Shown here: positions 16,821 to 25,416 of the stretch, piece by piece
How positions within the stretch are numbered: position 1 is the first letter of the stretch
How the letters are laid out: every line of letters starts with the position of its first letter
Source: Aquisalimonas sp.
GTDB lineage: Bacteria; Pseudomonadota; Gammaproteobacteria; Nitrococcales; Aquisalimonadaceae
Assembly: GCA_007126095.1 (NCBI GenBank)
Contig: SLBZ01000089.1
Coordinates: 1-35,437 of the forward strand
Length of the DNA: 35,437 bases
Direction of reading: 5' to 3'
Translations under genes and position numbers: made by a program
Notes under the pieces: model-generated
Seen by the model: only the letters and a program-made list of their open reading frames with translations
Database searches by the model: none
Told to the model about the DNA's origin: nothing

Positions 16821-18254
16821 TCAGCGCCAGACCACGCCCAGTTCCCTGTGCGCGTGGGCCATCATACGCATGGCGCTGACTGCGTCCGTGAACGGTTCCC
16901 AATTGTCGTCATCGGCAATGGCCGCCCAGATCGCCTCCACCTCCCGGACCTGCATGGCCACCGGGCCATCCAGCCGCCAATAGGGTGCCTCCGCCACAGA
17001 GGCGGCACTCGGCAGGGGATCACAGGCCCGCAGCTCGTCGATCACGCCGGCCCAGTGCGCGGACCGGTATGTGGACGCCTCCGTGCTGGCGTCCATGCGC
17101 TCCGGCGACGCGCCGCCCACCAGGTCGAAGAACGGCCGCTGGAAGGGGACGTGGGTCGCCTCCATCGCCTCGTAGAAGCGCCCCACCAGGGCGCGGGCCT
17201 CGCTCCACGGCTCCGGCGTGTGAAGGCCGAGGCGGGTGAACGTGCGCGTCACCACGGACTGGTCGAAGCGGCTCTCGAATGCGCCCACCCGTCCCTGCAG
17301 CTTGGCGGCCTGACTCAGTGGCGCCAGGCTGCGGGCGAGCTGCTCCAGGTTCCATACCATGACCCCGGGCTGGCGGCCGAAGGCGTACAGCCCCATGTGA
17401 TCGAAGTACGCCGCGGTGAAATAGGGGTCAAGGTGGGGCAGAAAGCGCCACGGCCCGTAATCGAAGCTCTCGCCGGTGATCACCACATTGTCGGTGTTGA
17501 GCACCCCGTGCACGAATCCGGCGACCCACCATTCGGCGGTCATGTCCGCCGTGGCGCGGACCACGCAGCTCAGCAGCCCGGCAACCGGGTCCGGCTCGTC
17601 GGCGGCCTCCGGCCAGTAGGTCTCGATGCAGTAGTCCACCAGGCGACGCAGCTCGTCGCGCTGGCCCAGCCGTTCCAGCCGCTGGAAGGTGCCGATGCGC
17701 ACGTGGCTGTGACCCAGGCGCACCAGCACCGAGGAGCGGGTGGGCGAGGGTTCGTCGTGGCGGACCAGATCCTCGCCGGTCTCGATCAGGCTGAGGCTCT
17801 TGGAGGTGTAACAGCCAAGCGCCTCCAGCATCTCTGTTGCCAGCACCTCGCGCACGCCCCCCTTGAGGGTGAGACGGCCGTCGGCACCGCGGGACCAGGG
17901 AGTCCGCCCCGAGCCCTTGGTCCCCAGATCCAGCAGGCGATCCCGCTCATCCCGGACCTGGGCAAAGAGAAACCCGCGCCCGTCCCCCAGCTCCGGGTTG
18001 TAGGTCTGGAACTGATGGCCGTGATAGCGCAGCGCCAGGGGCGTCGCCAGGTTGTCGGGCAACGGCTCGAACCGACCGAAATGGGTCAGCCATTCGGTAT
18101 CGTCGAGAGTACCCAGCCCGACGCGGTCGGCCCACTGCTGGTTGCGGAAGCGCAGACGCAGATCCGGGAACGGGGCCGGCTCCACGGCGTCGTAAAAGGC
18201 CGGCCCAAGCGCCTCGTGTCGGCTGTCGGGGTGGTAACGGGATGATACCGGCAT
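16821..18254 (-). CDS. selO: Protein adenylyltransferase SelO (YdiU family)
   Basis: 477 residues of the pseudokinase family that transfers AMP from ATP to Ser, Thr or Tyr of target proteins and affects redox homeostasis. Key stretches are GDGRGFLFAQV, TKGSGRTPWSRGADGR (nucleotide-binding Lys and Arg), HGVLNTDNVVITG and FDYGPW (metal-binding Asn and Asp). It is a divergent branch: LGTKGSGRTPW replaces the usual LKGAGRTPY, and there is no C-terminal Cys or selenocysteine; the protein ends GVVWR. ATG 18254 follows GGGAG; the in-frame start at 18284 lacks one. Probably co-transcribed with the upstream PH-domain genes and downstream rsbQ-like gene. Confidence 0.9.
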   Translation of the reverse strand: MPVSSRYHPDSRHEALGPAFYDAVEPAPFPDLRLRFRNQQWADRVGLGTLDDTEWLTHFGRFEPLPDNLATPLALRYHGHQFQTYNPELGDGRGFLFAQVRDERDRLLDLGTKGSGRTPWSRGADGRLTLKGGVREVLATEMLEALGCYTSKSLSLIETGEDLVRHDEPSPTRSSVLVRLGHSHVRIGTFQRLERLGQRDELRRLVDYCIETYWPEAADEPDPVAGLLSCVVRATADMTAEWWVAGFVHGVLNTDNVVITGESFDYGPWRFLPHLDPYFTAAYFDHMGLYAFGRQPGVMVWNLEQLARSLAPLSQAAKLQGRVGAFESRFDQSVVTRTFTRLGLHTPEPWSEARALVGRFYEAMEATHVPFQRPFFDLVGGASPERMDASTEASTYRSAHWAGVIDELRACDPLPSAASVAEAPYWRLDGPVAMQVREVEAIWAAIADDDNWEPFTDAVSAMRMMAHAHRELGVVWR

Positions 18255-18315
18255 GGGCGGACTCCCTGCGTGATCGAATGGCACCAGTCAGGCACCGACC
18301 CCCCGGAACGCCTGC

Positions 18316-19860
18316 TCACTCGCGCCCGGACTGGACAGCATGGTCGCCTGGCGGCGCTTCCACGTGCAACAGCGTCCGGTTCGCCAGTGCCGAGGCCTCG
18401 GCATGGTCGATCCACGGCAGACGCTCCGGGCCGCTGGCAAGGGTGATCTGGAGGGTTGCCACGCCCCAGCGGCGCTGGAACCAGCTCTGCTGCACCCGCA
18501 CCGCCTGGGCATTGGCCAGCGGAAACGCCGACGTGCGCCGCCCCAGCAATCCCGTGCGGATGAAGGCGTAGTCGTGCTGCACGCGCCAGCCCACGGCCAG
18601 CCAGCGCAGGTGGCCCAGCCCCCAGGCCAGCGGCGGCACCGCCACGGCGGCCAGCAGCCACCACGGTTGCGCGGCGCTTGCAGCGACCACCCCCACGATC
18701 ACCAGCAGCGCCAGGCCGAAGCGCACGGCCATGGCGCGCCGGTAACGCGGGTGAACACGGGCGTACGCGCCTTCCAGGGCGAGTGGTGGCCAGAACGCGC
18801 GCGCGAGCGCCGGCCCCTCCGTGACGGCGAGGCCCGGAATCAGAAAACTGTGGCCAGCGTGGTCTGCGGCGCGTGGCAGGCCACCGTACTGCCGGCAGAC
18901 CAGGTAGCCACGCCCCAGGAGGCGGCCGAGCGCGGTCTGCACCCACTCCACCGACTGCAGTTTGCGCGCGGACAGCACCTGCTCCTGGCGGTTGAGCAGC
19001 CCACTGCGCTGCACGTAGCGATCTCCGTCCGTCACCAGCGTGAAGCCGTGGAACCGCAGCCATGCGACCACCACCGACACCAGCATGAGCAGTGCAATGA
19101 GGCCAGCGAGAATGGCGCTGCCCGCGAGCCAGGGCGCCTCCACCACCATGCGCACCCAGACCGAGTCGCCCAGCGTATCCAGATGCTGGCGAGCCAGCCG
19201 CTCCAGGGGCTGGAGCACCGGTGCGAGAAAGGCCGCGAGCAGGTAGACGGAGTTGCTGGCCAGCCCGTGCAGGGTCAGGCCCCGTGCACCGAGCCGGAAG
19301 ACGACCTCTGCCGACGGTGTACCGGCGGCGGCGCTGCCCTGTTCCGCGAGGCTGCGGCCGCTGCTCAGGGCCTGGCGCAACGATTCCGCCAGCCCGCGCC
19401 GGATCCCGGGCAGTTCCAGCTCGGTGGTCACCCCGCCGGGGGTGGCGGCGCTGAAACGCACGATGTCGAACGGGCGCATGTACGCCGGCTGCTCCAGACT
19501 GATGTGCTGGATCCGCCCCGCAGAGAGCTTGAGCTCCGTGCGCTCGAACAGCCCCTTCTGCACCAGCAGCACGTCGTCATCGAGACGGAAGCGGAAGCGC
19601 CGGTAGTACACCAGGCTCAACAGCGCCGCGACCAGGAGCAGCGCGGCCAGGCCGAGGAGCACCTCCGTGGCACCGATCCGCTCGATCACCGCCACCCCGG
19701 CGCCGGCGCCCAGCAGCACCGGCACGTTCTCGCGGACGAACTGCAACACCCCGCGCACGAACAGGAATACGACCGACCACGGCGAAAGCCGCTGCCAGCC
19801 CGCCTCCACGGCTTCAACCAAGGGGATCGTCCTCGGGCGGCGATGCAGCCGGGGCGTCAT
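18316..19860 (-). CDS. Bacterial PH-domain membrane protein (YdbT-like)
   Basis: Up to 514 residues with repeated membrane-pair plus bPH2 units: PH-like segments around FRFRLDDDVLLVQKGLFERTELKLSAGRIQHISLEQP, FTLVTDGDRYVQRSGLLNRQEQVLSARKLQSVEWVQT and RVQHDYAFIRTGLLGRRTSAFPLANAQAVRVQQSW, each preceded by hydrophobic pairs. This three-repeat plan is the YdbT architecture; in Bacillus YdbS and YdbT work together and affect membrane or envelope stress. The ATG 19860 overlaps ydbS-like by 47 bases and has no ribosome-binding site. TTG 19821, overlapping the upstream stop by eight bases with GAGG upstream, is a likely true start. Function is not known in this organism. Confidence 0.85.
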   Translation of the reverse strand: MTPRLHRRPRTIPLVEAVEAGWQRLSPWSVVFLFVRGVLQFVRENVPVLLGAGAGVAVIERIGATEVLLGLAALLLVAALLSLVYYRRFRFRLDDDVLLVQKGLFERTELKLSAGRIQHISLEQPAYMRPFDIVRFSAATPGGVTTELELPGIRRGLAESLRQALSSGRSLAEQGSAAAGTPSAEVVFRLGARGLTLHGLASNSVYLLAAFLAPVLQPLERLARQHLDTLGDSVWVRMVVEAPWLAGSAILAGLIALLMLVSVVVAWLRFHGFTLVTDGDRYVQRSGLLNRQEQVLSARKLQSVEWVQTALGRLLGRGYLVCRQYGGLPRAADHAGHSFLIPGLAVTEGPALARAFWPPLALEGAYARVHPRYRRAMAVRFGLALLVIVGVVAASAAQPWWLLAAVAVPPLAWGLGHLRWLAVGWRVQHDYAFIRTGLLGRRTSAFPLANAQAVRVQQSWFQRRWGVATLQITLASGPERLPWIDHAEASALANRTLLHVEAPPGDHAVQSGRE

Positions 19861-20368
19861 CCCGGGCGCGGATCCGCTCCAGGAGGTGCTGGCGGAGCGC
19901 CTCCGCCGTCTCGGGCCGCAGGCCGGCGAGCACCAGATCGCCGCTGGTGCCCCCGGCGGTGAAGCAGGTGAGCCGCATCAGCCCGAAGGCCCGCTCCAGC
20001 GGGCCGCTGGCCGTCTCCACATGCTGGATGCGGCAGACCGGGAGCACGGTGGTCCGCTGGACCACCAGCCCGGCCTGATGGATGAGGTCCTCATCGCGCA
20101 GGGCGAACGCCCGCCGCCGCGCCTCCAGCGCGGACAGCACCGCGGCCGCCGTGCCCACCAGCAGCACCCCGGCAAGCAGGGCGGCATGGGCCGGCAGGGG
20201 GACGGTGGCCCACAGGGGGGTGAGCGCAACGATCAGGGTGAACGGCCCCCAGAACCCCAGCGCCGCGATGATCCGGTAGGGCACGAACCGCGCCGACACG
20301 GGTGTCAGTGCCACCCGTTCGAAAGCAGGCAGGCTATTCACATCCACGGGGTCGTTGCGCCACGTCAT
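19814..20368 (-). CDS. Bacterial PH-domain membrane protein (YdbS-like)
   Basis: 184 residues: a polar N-terminus, two membrane segments (about 34-55 and 58-82) and one bPH2 domain from RRRAFALRDEDLIHQAGLVVQRTTVLPVCRIQHVETASGPLERAFGLMRL. The IQHVET pattern matches the IQHISLE and LQSVEWV patterns of the three repeats in the neighbour, so the two are a YdbS/YdbT pair, likely a membrane complex. ATG 20368 lies 15 bases after the RDD gene stop with AGGA upstream. The C-terminus after the PH domain is short, acidic and proline-rich. Confidence 0.87.
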   Translation of the reverse strand: MTWRNDPVDVNSLPAFERVALTPVSARFVPYRIIAALGFWGPFTLIVALTPLWATVPLPAHAALLAGVLLVGTAAAVLSALEARRRAFALRDEDLIHQAGLVVQRTTVLPVCRIQHVETASGPLERAFGLMRLTCFTAGGTSGDLVLAGLRPETAEALRQHLLERIRARDDAPAASPPEDDPLG

Positions 20369-20383
20369 GGTCGGGCGTCCTGT

Positions 20384-20947
20384 TCAGGATGACACACGGA
20401 CCACCAGCGTCCCGGCGATCTTGTCGTGCAACCCCTGCTTGCGCCGGGTGAAGGCGACCATGATGTAGCCGATCATCAGCAGCAGGCCGGAGAGGATCTC
20501 CGCGAAGTACCGGCCCGTAGCGCGGGCAAAGGAGATGCGCTCCCCCTGCAGATCGGTGACCTTCATGCCCATCAGCATCTTGCCCACCGTGGCCTGATAG
20601 CTGGAACTGTGCATCCCCGCCCAGTAAAGCCAGCCCACGGCCAGGTTCATGGTGTCCCACCAGGTCCAGAACGCTCCAGCGCCCGGGGGCTGATCGCCGG
20701 CCAGTGAGGCCGGCGCCAGCAGCAGCTGGAGAATGGTCAGCGGCAGGATCAGCACCAGCATGTCCACCAGGGCTGCCGCCACCCGGCGCCAGAAGCCACC
20801 GTACGCAATCCCGGCGGCCGGGCCGTCACCGAAGAAACCGGTTTCCTGCGCCACCAGACGCCGCTCCTCGGGATCGAGCGGCGCACCGCACTGTTCGCAG
20901 AAGCGGGCATCGTCCGGGTTGGCCGTTCCGCACTGGGAACAAAACAT
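20384..20947 (-). CDS. Zinc-ribbon RDD-family membrane protein
   Basis: 187 residues. The N-terminus MFCSQCGTANPDDARFCEQCG is a zinc ribbon with two CxxC pairs (Cys3, Cys6, Cys17, Cys20). An RDD domain follows: GFWRRVAAALVDMLVLILPLTILQ begins the first membrane segment with the typical Arg and Asp, and TVGKMLMGMKVTDLQGERISFARATGRYFAEILS is the conserved middle loop. RDD proteins have been linked to Na+/H+ exchange in some halophiles, but this is not general. ATG 20947 follows AAGGAG by seven bases; a GTG one codon earlier is closer to the site. First gene of the tight RDD-YdbS-YdbT cluster. Confidence 0.85.
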   Translation of the reverse strand: MFCSQCGTANPDDARFCEQCGAPLDPEERRLVAQETGFFGDGPAAGIAYGGFWRRVAAALVDMLVLILPLTILQLLLAPASLAGDQPPGAGAFWTWWDTMNLAVGWLYWAGMHSSSYQATVGKMLMGMKVTDLQGERISFARATGRYFAEILSGLLLMIGYIMVAFTRRKQGLHDKIAGTLVVRVSS

Positions 20948-20985
20948 CACTGAACTCCTTATGCAGTGCGCGAGAGCGGGACGGG

Positions 20986-21543
20986 CTACAACCCGCCGAT
21001 CAGGTTACCGGTCCCGCCCTCGGGGTTCTGACGAGGGGCAAACGCGGTGTGTTCGCGGGTCTCCTGGAAATGCGCCAGGGCCCAGTGCACCGTGGGGAAG
21101 GCGATCTCGTCGCGGGGAATCTCGTCGGGCCGGAACAAGGCCACCTCCCGGGACTCCGGCCCCGCGGCCACCTCGGGCGAGGTCAGCCGCGCCCGGTAGA
21201 TGAGCTGCACCTGGCTGATGCGCTGAATGGTATAGACGGCCAGCAACTGCTCGATCTCCATCTGCGCGCGCGCCTCCTCCCAGGCTTCACGCCGCGCCCC
21301 CACCTCCACGTCCTCGCCCAGTTCCAGGTATCCGGCAGGCAGGGTCCAGTAGCCGATGCGCGGCTCGATGGCGCGGCGGCACAGCAGAATCCGGTCGCCC
21401 CAGTAGGCCACCGACCCCACCACGATCTTGGGGTTCTCGTACTGGATGAAGCCGCAGTCGTCGCACACCAGGCGCTCGCGGTCGTCACCGTCCGGAATGC
21501 GGCGGGTGAAGTTGGCGGGGTCGAACGGATTGCTCGTACTCAT
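20986..21543 (-). CDS. Nudix hydrolase with zinc-ribbon-like N-terminus
   Basis: 185 residues. The Nudix box occupies about 71-93: [23 protein letters not shown] matches Gx5Ex7REUxEExGU except that the terminal Gly is Ala92. The N-terminus [20 protein letters not shown] resembles the NudC-like zinc-ribbon branch but keeps only one CxxC pair (Cys27, Cys30), so a dimeric or incomplete zinc site is possible. These enzymes hydrolyse nucleoside diphosphates linked to another group, such as NADH or ADP-ribose; the substrate is not evident. It lies 38 bases before the RDD gene and is divergent from the TauE permease. Confidence 0.87.
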   Translation of the reverse strand: MSTSNPFDPANFTRRIPDGDDRERLVCDDCGFIQYENPKIVVGSVAYWGDRILLCRRAIEPRIGYWTLPAGYLELGEDVEVGARREAWEEARAQMEIEQLLAVYTIQRISQVQLIYRARLTSPEVAAGPESREVALFRPDEIPRDEIAFPTVHWALAHFQETREHTAFAPRQNPEGGTGNLIGGL

Positions 21544-21648
21544 GACAGGCGAGTCTATGCGTCCGCGCAGGAGGCGACAAGCGCAGCCCGAAGGACCAAA
21601 GCCTCACCCGGCATTCTCGGTTATCCTGCCGGTCAACAGGAGTCGTAC

Positions 21649-22437
21649 GTGATCGCGGATCTCATTGCAGACCTCTGGGCACAACTGATCCCCCAGGCCC
21701 TGTCCGGCTGGAGCATGGCCGTGCTGCTCGCCAGCAGCCTGGTGACGTCGTTCATCACCGCCGCCTTCGGCGCCGGGGGCGGCGTCCTGCTGCTGGGCAT
21801 CATGACCGTCTACCTCCCGGTTACCGCCGTCATCCCGCTGCACGGCGTGATTCAGGCGGGGTCCAATGCCGGGCGCGTGGCGCTCGGGCTGCGCGACATC
21901 CGCTGGCCCATCGTGCTGGCCTTTGCCGGGGGCGGCATCATCGGCGCACTGGCCGGCTCCCAGCTGCTGGTCCGACTGCCCCTGGGGTGGATGGAACTGG
22001 CCCTCGGCGCCTTCATCCTGTGGGCCTGCTGGGGGCCGAAGCCGACGCTGCGCCGTGGATCAGGAGCGCGGGTGGCCGCCGGTGGCGCCATCACCAGCCT
22101 GGTAACACTGTTCGTCGGTGCAACCGGCCCGTTCGTGGCGGCCATGCTGCGGGCCATGCGGCTGGACCGCCACGTGCATGTGAGCACGTTCTCAGCATGC
22201 ATGGTGATCCAGCACGGGCTGAAGATCGGCGTGTTCGGCCTGCTCGGTTTCGCGTTCGCCCCCTACCTGCCCTTTCTCGCAGCCATGCTGATCGCCGGTT
22301 TCGCCGGCACGGTCACGGGCCGGATCGCCCTAGAGGACCTGAGCAACCGCGGCTTCCACACCGCGCTGAACGTCATTCTCACAGTGCTGGCCCTGCGCCT
22401 GCTCTATTCGGGAACAGCGTCACTGCTGGGTGGGTAG
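21649..22437 (+). CDS. TauE/SafE-family permease
   Basis: 262 residues with about eight membrane segments in two halves. Segment 1 with SFITAAFGAGGGVLLLGIM and the later TSLVTLFVGATGPFVAAML are the paired GxGGG / GxTGP motifs of this family. Members export sulfite, sulfoacetate or other small organic anions. GTG 21649 has CAGGAG six bases upstream. An open frame reaches back to 20704, but that is antisense to the Nudix and RDD genes and not translated. The nearby cysH gene is too distant to argue for a sulfur role. A strong inverted repeat follows the stop codon. Confidence 0.85.
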   Translation: MIADLIADLWAQLIPQALSGWSMAVLLASSLVTSFITAAFGAGGGVLLLGIMTVYLPVTAVIPLHGVIQAGSNAGRVALGLRDIRWPIVLAFAGGGIIGALAGSQLLVRLPLGWMELALGAFILWACWGPKPTLRRGSGARVAAGGAITSLVTLFVGATGPFVAAMLRAMRLDRHVHVSTFSACMVIQHGLKIGVFGLLGFAFAPYLPFLAAMLIAGFAGTVTGRIALEDLSNRGFHTALNVILTVLALRLLYSGTASLLGG

Positions 22438-22439
22438 GG

Positions 22440-22486
22440 CTTGCCGATCCGGCCTCACTGGCAGACCATGATGCCGGATCGGCAAG
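22440..22486. repeat. 14-bp perfect inverted repeat between two genes
   Basis: CTTGCCGATCCGGC (22440-22453) pairs exactly with 22473-22486 around a 19-base spacer. It begins just after the TauE stop and ends 17 bases before the DUF3422 GTG. There is no T-run after it, so it is not a classic terminator. It may be an operator, an mRNA-stability hairpin or a leader structure. Confidence 0.75.
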
Positions 22487-22503
22487 TCCCGGGGATAACA
22501 ACA

Positions 22504-23826
22504 GTGAGCAACGACACCGACGCAACGGCCACCGGTGGCCTTCAGGAGCACGCGCAACGCCGGCACATTGCCGCCGAACTCCATGCGCGCCCGTTCGAGA
22601 GCCTGGGCGGCCCGCTGCGGGGCACGCACCTGGCCATGCTCAGTGACAACGGCAACGCGGACCTGGCCTGCGTGACGGCCCTGTGCGAGGCGCTGGAACA
22701 GACACCACCGGACCCGGACTCCACGCACCACAGCGTGGACCTGGGCGCATTCCGGCTGCGCTGGGAACGGCACACGGAGTTCTCCACCTACACCTTCTTT
22801 GCCAGCGGCGTCCCCGACGACCCCACCACGCCGTTCGCGAACCCTGCCCTGGAAGCGGTTCCCGATGAATGGCTGCGGACCGTTCCGGGCGAGTTGATCG
22901 TCGCCGTCCATCTGACCTTTGAAGGGCCCGAATCACCGGACCGTCCGGTCCACGAGCTCGCGGAGATCTTTCATACCGAGAACGTGGCCGGGAGCGAAGT
23001 GGCGGACGGCGCAGCGCGCGTGTACACGGACTTCCGCCTGCACGGTGATGGCTACGGCCGCATTCTCATCCAGGATCGGGGGCTGGCTCCGCGACGGGCC
23101 GGGCGACTGATCCAGCGACTGCTTGAGATCGAGACCTACCGGCTGATGGCATTGCTGGGGTTTCCGCTGGCGCGACAGACCACTTCCCTGCTCACCAGCC
23201 TGGAGCAGGAGCTGGAGGCCATCACCCGGCGGATCACCCGCAGCTCCAGCCTGGATAACGAGCAGTCCCTGCTCCAGGAGATCTCCGCGCTCTCCGCCGA
23301 CCTGGAGCAGACCACGGCGCGCAACAGCTTCCGGCTAAGCGCGTCGCGCGCCTACGACGGGCTGGTGCAGCGGCGCATCGAGAACCTGCGGGAAGTGCGC
23401 ATCCGCGAGCTGCAGACCATCGGCGAGTTCATGGTGCGCCGCTTCCGGCCCGCCATGCGGACCTGTGAATCGGTGGCCGAGCGCCAGGAAGGGCTGGCAC
23501 GGCGGATCTCCCGGGCGGCGGACCTGCTGCGCACGCGCGTGGACATCGCCCTGGAGGGACAGAACCGGGATCTGCTGGCGTCCATGAACCGGCGCACCGA
23601 CCTGCAGCTGCGCCTGCAGCAGACGGTGGAGGGGCTGTCGGTTCTGGTGATGAGCTACTACGGCTCGGGGCTCATCTACTACATGCTCCACGGCGTGCAC
23701 AGCGCCGGGGTGGAGTTCAACGTGGACCTCGCCGTGGGCGCGGCGGTGCCGCTGGTGGTGATTTCGGCGTTTCTGGGGATCCGGTATCTGCGGCGCAAGG
23801 TGCTGGGGCCGGAGGGGGAGCACTGA
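22504..23826 (+). CDS. DUF3422 family membrane-anchored protein
   Basis: 440 residues. The N-terminal half is soluble, with the family start HIAAELHARPFESLGGPLRGTHLAMLSD. The middle has long charged helices likely to form coiled coils (LTSLEQELEAITRRI and the ISALSADLEQT region; a later RISRAADLLRTRVDIALE). Two membrane segments lie near the C-terminus, at SVLVMSYYGSGLIYYML and GAAVPLVVISAFLGIRYL, ending in a basic tail. This layout is that of the uncharacterised DUF3422 family common in proteobacteria, CorA-like in shape but without a GMN motif. GTG 22504 is used; the frame from 22441 would translate through the inverted repeat. Confidence 0.83.
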   Translation: MSNDTDATATGGLQEHAQRRHIAAELHARPFESLGGPLRGTHLAMLSDNGNADLACVTALCEALEQTPPDPDSTHHSVDLGAFRLRWERHTEFSTYTFFASGVPDDPTTPFANPALEAVPDEWLRTVPGELIVAVHLTFEGPESPDRPVHELAEIFHTENVAGSEVADGAARVYTDFRLHGDGYGRILIQDRGLAPRRAGRLIQRLLEIETYRLMALLGFPLARQTTSLLTSLEQELEAITRRITRSSSLDNEQSLLQEISALSADLEQTTARNSFRLSASRAYDGLVQRRIENLREVRIRELQTIGEFMVRRFRPAMRTCESVAERQEGLARRISRAADLLRTRVDIALEGQNRDLLASMNRRTDLQLRLQQTVEGLSVLVMSYYGSGLIYYMLHGVHSAGVEFNVDLAVGAAVPLVVISAFLGIRYLRRKVLGPEGEH

Positions 23827-23850
23827 GCCGCCGGGGTCGGGTGCCATGAT

Positions 23851-23874
23851 GGTGGACCTGAAGGTCCACCCTAC
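23851..23874 (-). repeat. REP-like palindrome, copy 5
   Basis: GTAG head on the minus strand, arms GGTGGACCT / AGGTCCACC, loop GA. Lies 24 bases after the DUF3422 stop, between convergent genes. Confidence 0.75.
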
Positions 23875-23903
23875 GGCGAGGGTCCGGTTTCTGCTTGCGG
23901 CTT

Positions 23904-23927
23904 GGTGGACCTGAAGGTCCACCCTAC
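23904..23927 (-). repeat. REP-like palindrome, copy 6
   Basis: Identical core to copies 2 and 5, same orientation as copy 5 and 53 bases away. It ends 25 bases before the ffh stop codon. As at 7566-7708, the copies cluster between convergent gene ends. Confidence 0.75.
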
Positions 23928-23952
23928 GGCCACTACGGCAGGGCGGTTTCGG

Positions 23953-25368
23953 TTAGCGGGGGAATCCGCCGCCCGGGGGGAGGCCGCCTCCGGGAGGCAT
24001 GCCGCCGCCCGGCGGGAATCCGCCACCACCGCCGCCGCCCATCTGCTTCATCATCTTCTGCATGCCGCCCTTCTTCTTCACCTGCTTCATCATCTTCTGC
24101 ATCTGCTTGAACTGCTTCAGCAGCTTGTTGACGTCCTGCACCTGGGTGCCGGAGCCGGTGGCGATGCGGCGCTTGCGGGAGCCGCTGATGATGTCGGGCC
24201 GGCGGCGCTCGGCCGGGGTCATGGAGTTGATGATGGCGACCAGACGGTTCACGTCCTTGTCACCCACCTGACCCTGCACCTTGTCGGCCATGCCGCCCAT
24301 GCCCGGCATTTTCTCCATGAGGCTGCCGATACCGCCCATCTTGCCGAGCTGCGACATCTGGTCGCGGAAGTCTTCCAGATCGAAACCCTTGCCCTTCTTG
24401 AGCTTCTTCGCGAGCTTGTCCGCCTGGGCCTTGTCGACGCCCTGCTCCACCTCTTCCACGAGGCTGAGCATGTCGCCCATGCCGAGAATGCGGGAGGCCA
24501 CCCGGTCCGGATGAAACGGCTCCAGCGCCTTGGTCTTCTCGCCGGTCCCCAGGAACTTGATGGGCTTGCCGGTGATGTGGCGAATGGACAGCGCGGCACC
24601 GCCGCGGGCATCGCCATCGGTCTTGGTGAGGATGACGCCCGTGAGCGGCAGGGCGTCGCTGAACGCCTTGGCGGTGTTCACGGCGTCCTGGCCGGTCATG
24701 CTGTCGACGACGAACAGCGTCTCCGCCGGCTCGATCACCCGGTGAAGCTCACCCACCTCGTCCATCATCGCCTCGTCCACGTGGAGGCGGCCGGCGGTAT
24801 CCACCAGCACCACGTCGTGGAACTGCTTGCGCGCGTGCTCCAGGGCGGCCTTGCCGATGTCCTTCGGTTTCTGGCTGCTGTTGGAGGGGAAGAACTCCAC
24901 TTCCACTTCCGCCGCCAGGGTCTCCAGCTGGTCGATGGCCGCCGGACGGTAGACGTCGCAGCTCACCACCAGCACTTTCTTCTTCTCGCGCTCGCGCAGA
25001 TAGCGGGCCAGCTTGGCGATGCTGGTGGTCTTGCCCGCGCCCTGAAGGCCGGCAACCATCACCACGGCCGGCGGCCGGACGTTGAGATCCAGGGCGTCGT
25101 TGGCCTCGCCCATGACGCGGACCAGCTCGTCCTTGACGATCTTGACGAAGGCCTGTCCCGGCGTAAGGCTTTTCTTCACTTCCTCGCCGAGGGCGCGCTC
25201 CTTGACGTCGCGGATAAACTCCCGCACCACGGGCAGCGCTACATCCGCCTCCAGCAGCGCCATGCGCACTTCGCGCAGGCTGTCCTGGATATTCTCCTCG
25301 GTGAGCCGCCCCTGCCCACGCAGGTGCTTCATCACGCCATCGAGGCGCTCGCTCAGGTTCTGAAACAT
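23953..25368 (-). CDS. ffh: Signal recognition particle protein Ffh
   Basis: 471 residues. Order: N domain (MFQNLSERLDGVMKHLRGQGRLTEENIQDSLREVRMALLEADV), GTPase domain with G1 GLQGAGKT (107-114), the DTAGRLHVD and TKTDGDARGG motifs, then the methionine-rich M domain that binds SRP RNA and signal peptides. It delivers nascent membrane proteins to FtsY. The C-terminus is unusual: a run of seven Gly followed by four PGGG-like units (about 28 residues) that most Ffh proteins lack in this length. ATG 25368 has GAGG about ten bases upstream. Divergent from ypjD, as part of the ffh-ypjD-yfjD neighbourhood known from E. coli. Confidence 0.97.
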   Translation of the reverse strand: MFQNLSERLDGVMKHLRGQGRLTEENIQDSLREVRMALLEADVALPVVREFIRDVKERALGEEVKKSLTPGQAFVKIVKDELVRVMGEANDALDLNVRPPAVVMVAGLQGAGKTTSIAKLARYLREREKKKVLVVSCDVYRPAAIDQLETLAAEVEVEFFPSNSSQKPKDIGKAALEHARKQFHDVVLVDTAGRLHVDEAMMDEVGELHRVIEPAETLFVVDSMTGQDAVNTAKAFSDALPLTGVILTKTDGDARGGAALSIRHITGKPIKFLGTGEKTKALEPFHPDRVASRILGMGDMLSLVEEVEQGVDKAQADKLAKKLKKGKGFDLEDFRDQMSQLGKMGGIGSLMEKMPGMGGMADKVQGQVGDKDVNRLVAIINSMTPAERRRPDIISGSRKRRIATGSGTQVQDVNKLLKQFKQMQKMMKQVKKKGGMQKMMKQMGGGGGGGFPPGGGMPPGGGLPPGGGFPR

Positions 25369-25416
25369 GCCGTGGCCTCTCGCCCCGCGGAAAGTGAAGT
25401 CGGGAATCAACAGGCA

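Noticed and set aside
20704..21648. Long plus-strand open frame upstream of the TauE permease
   Set aside because: It is antisense to the Nudix and RDD genes, whose protein motifs are clear; GC-rich DNA keeps opposing frames open. The GTG at 21649 has its own ribosome-binding site.
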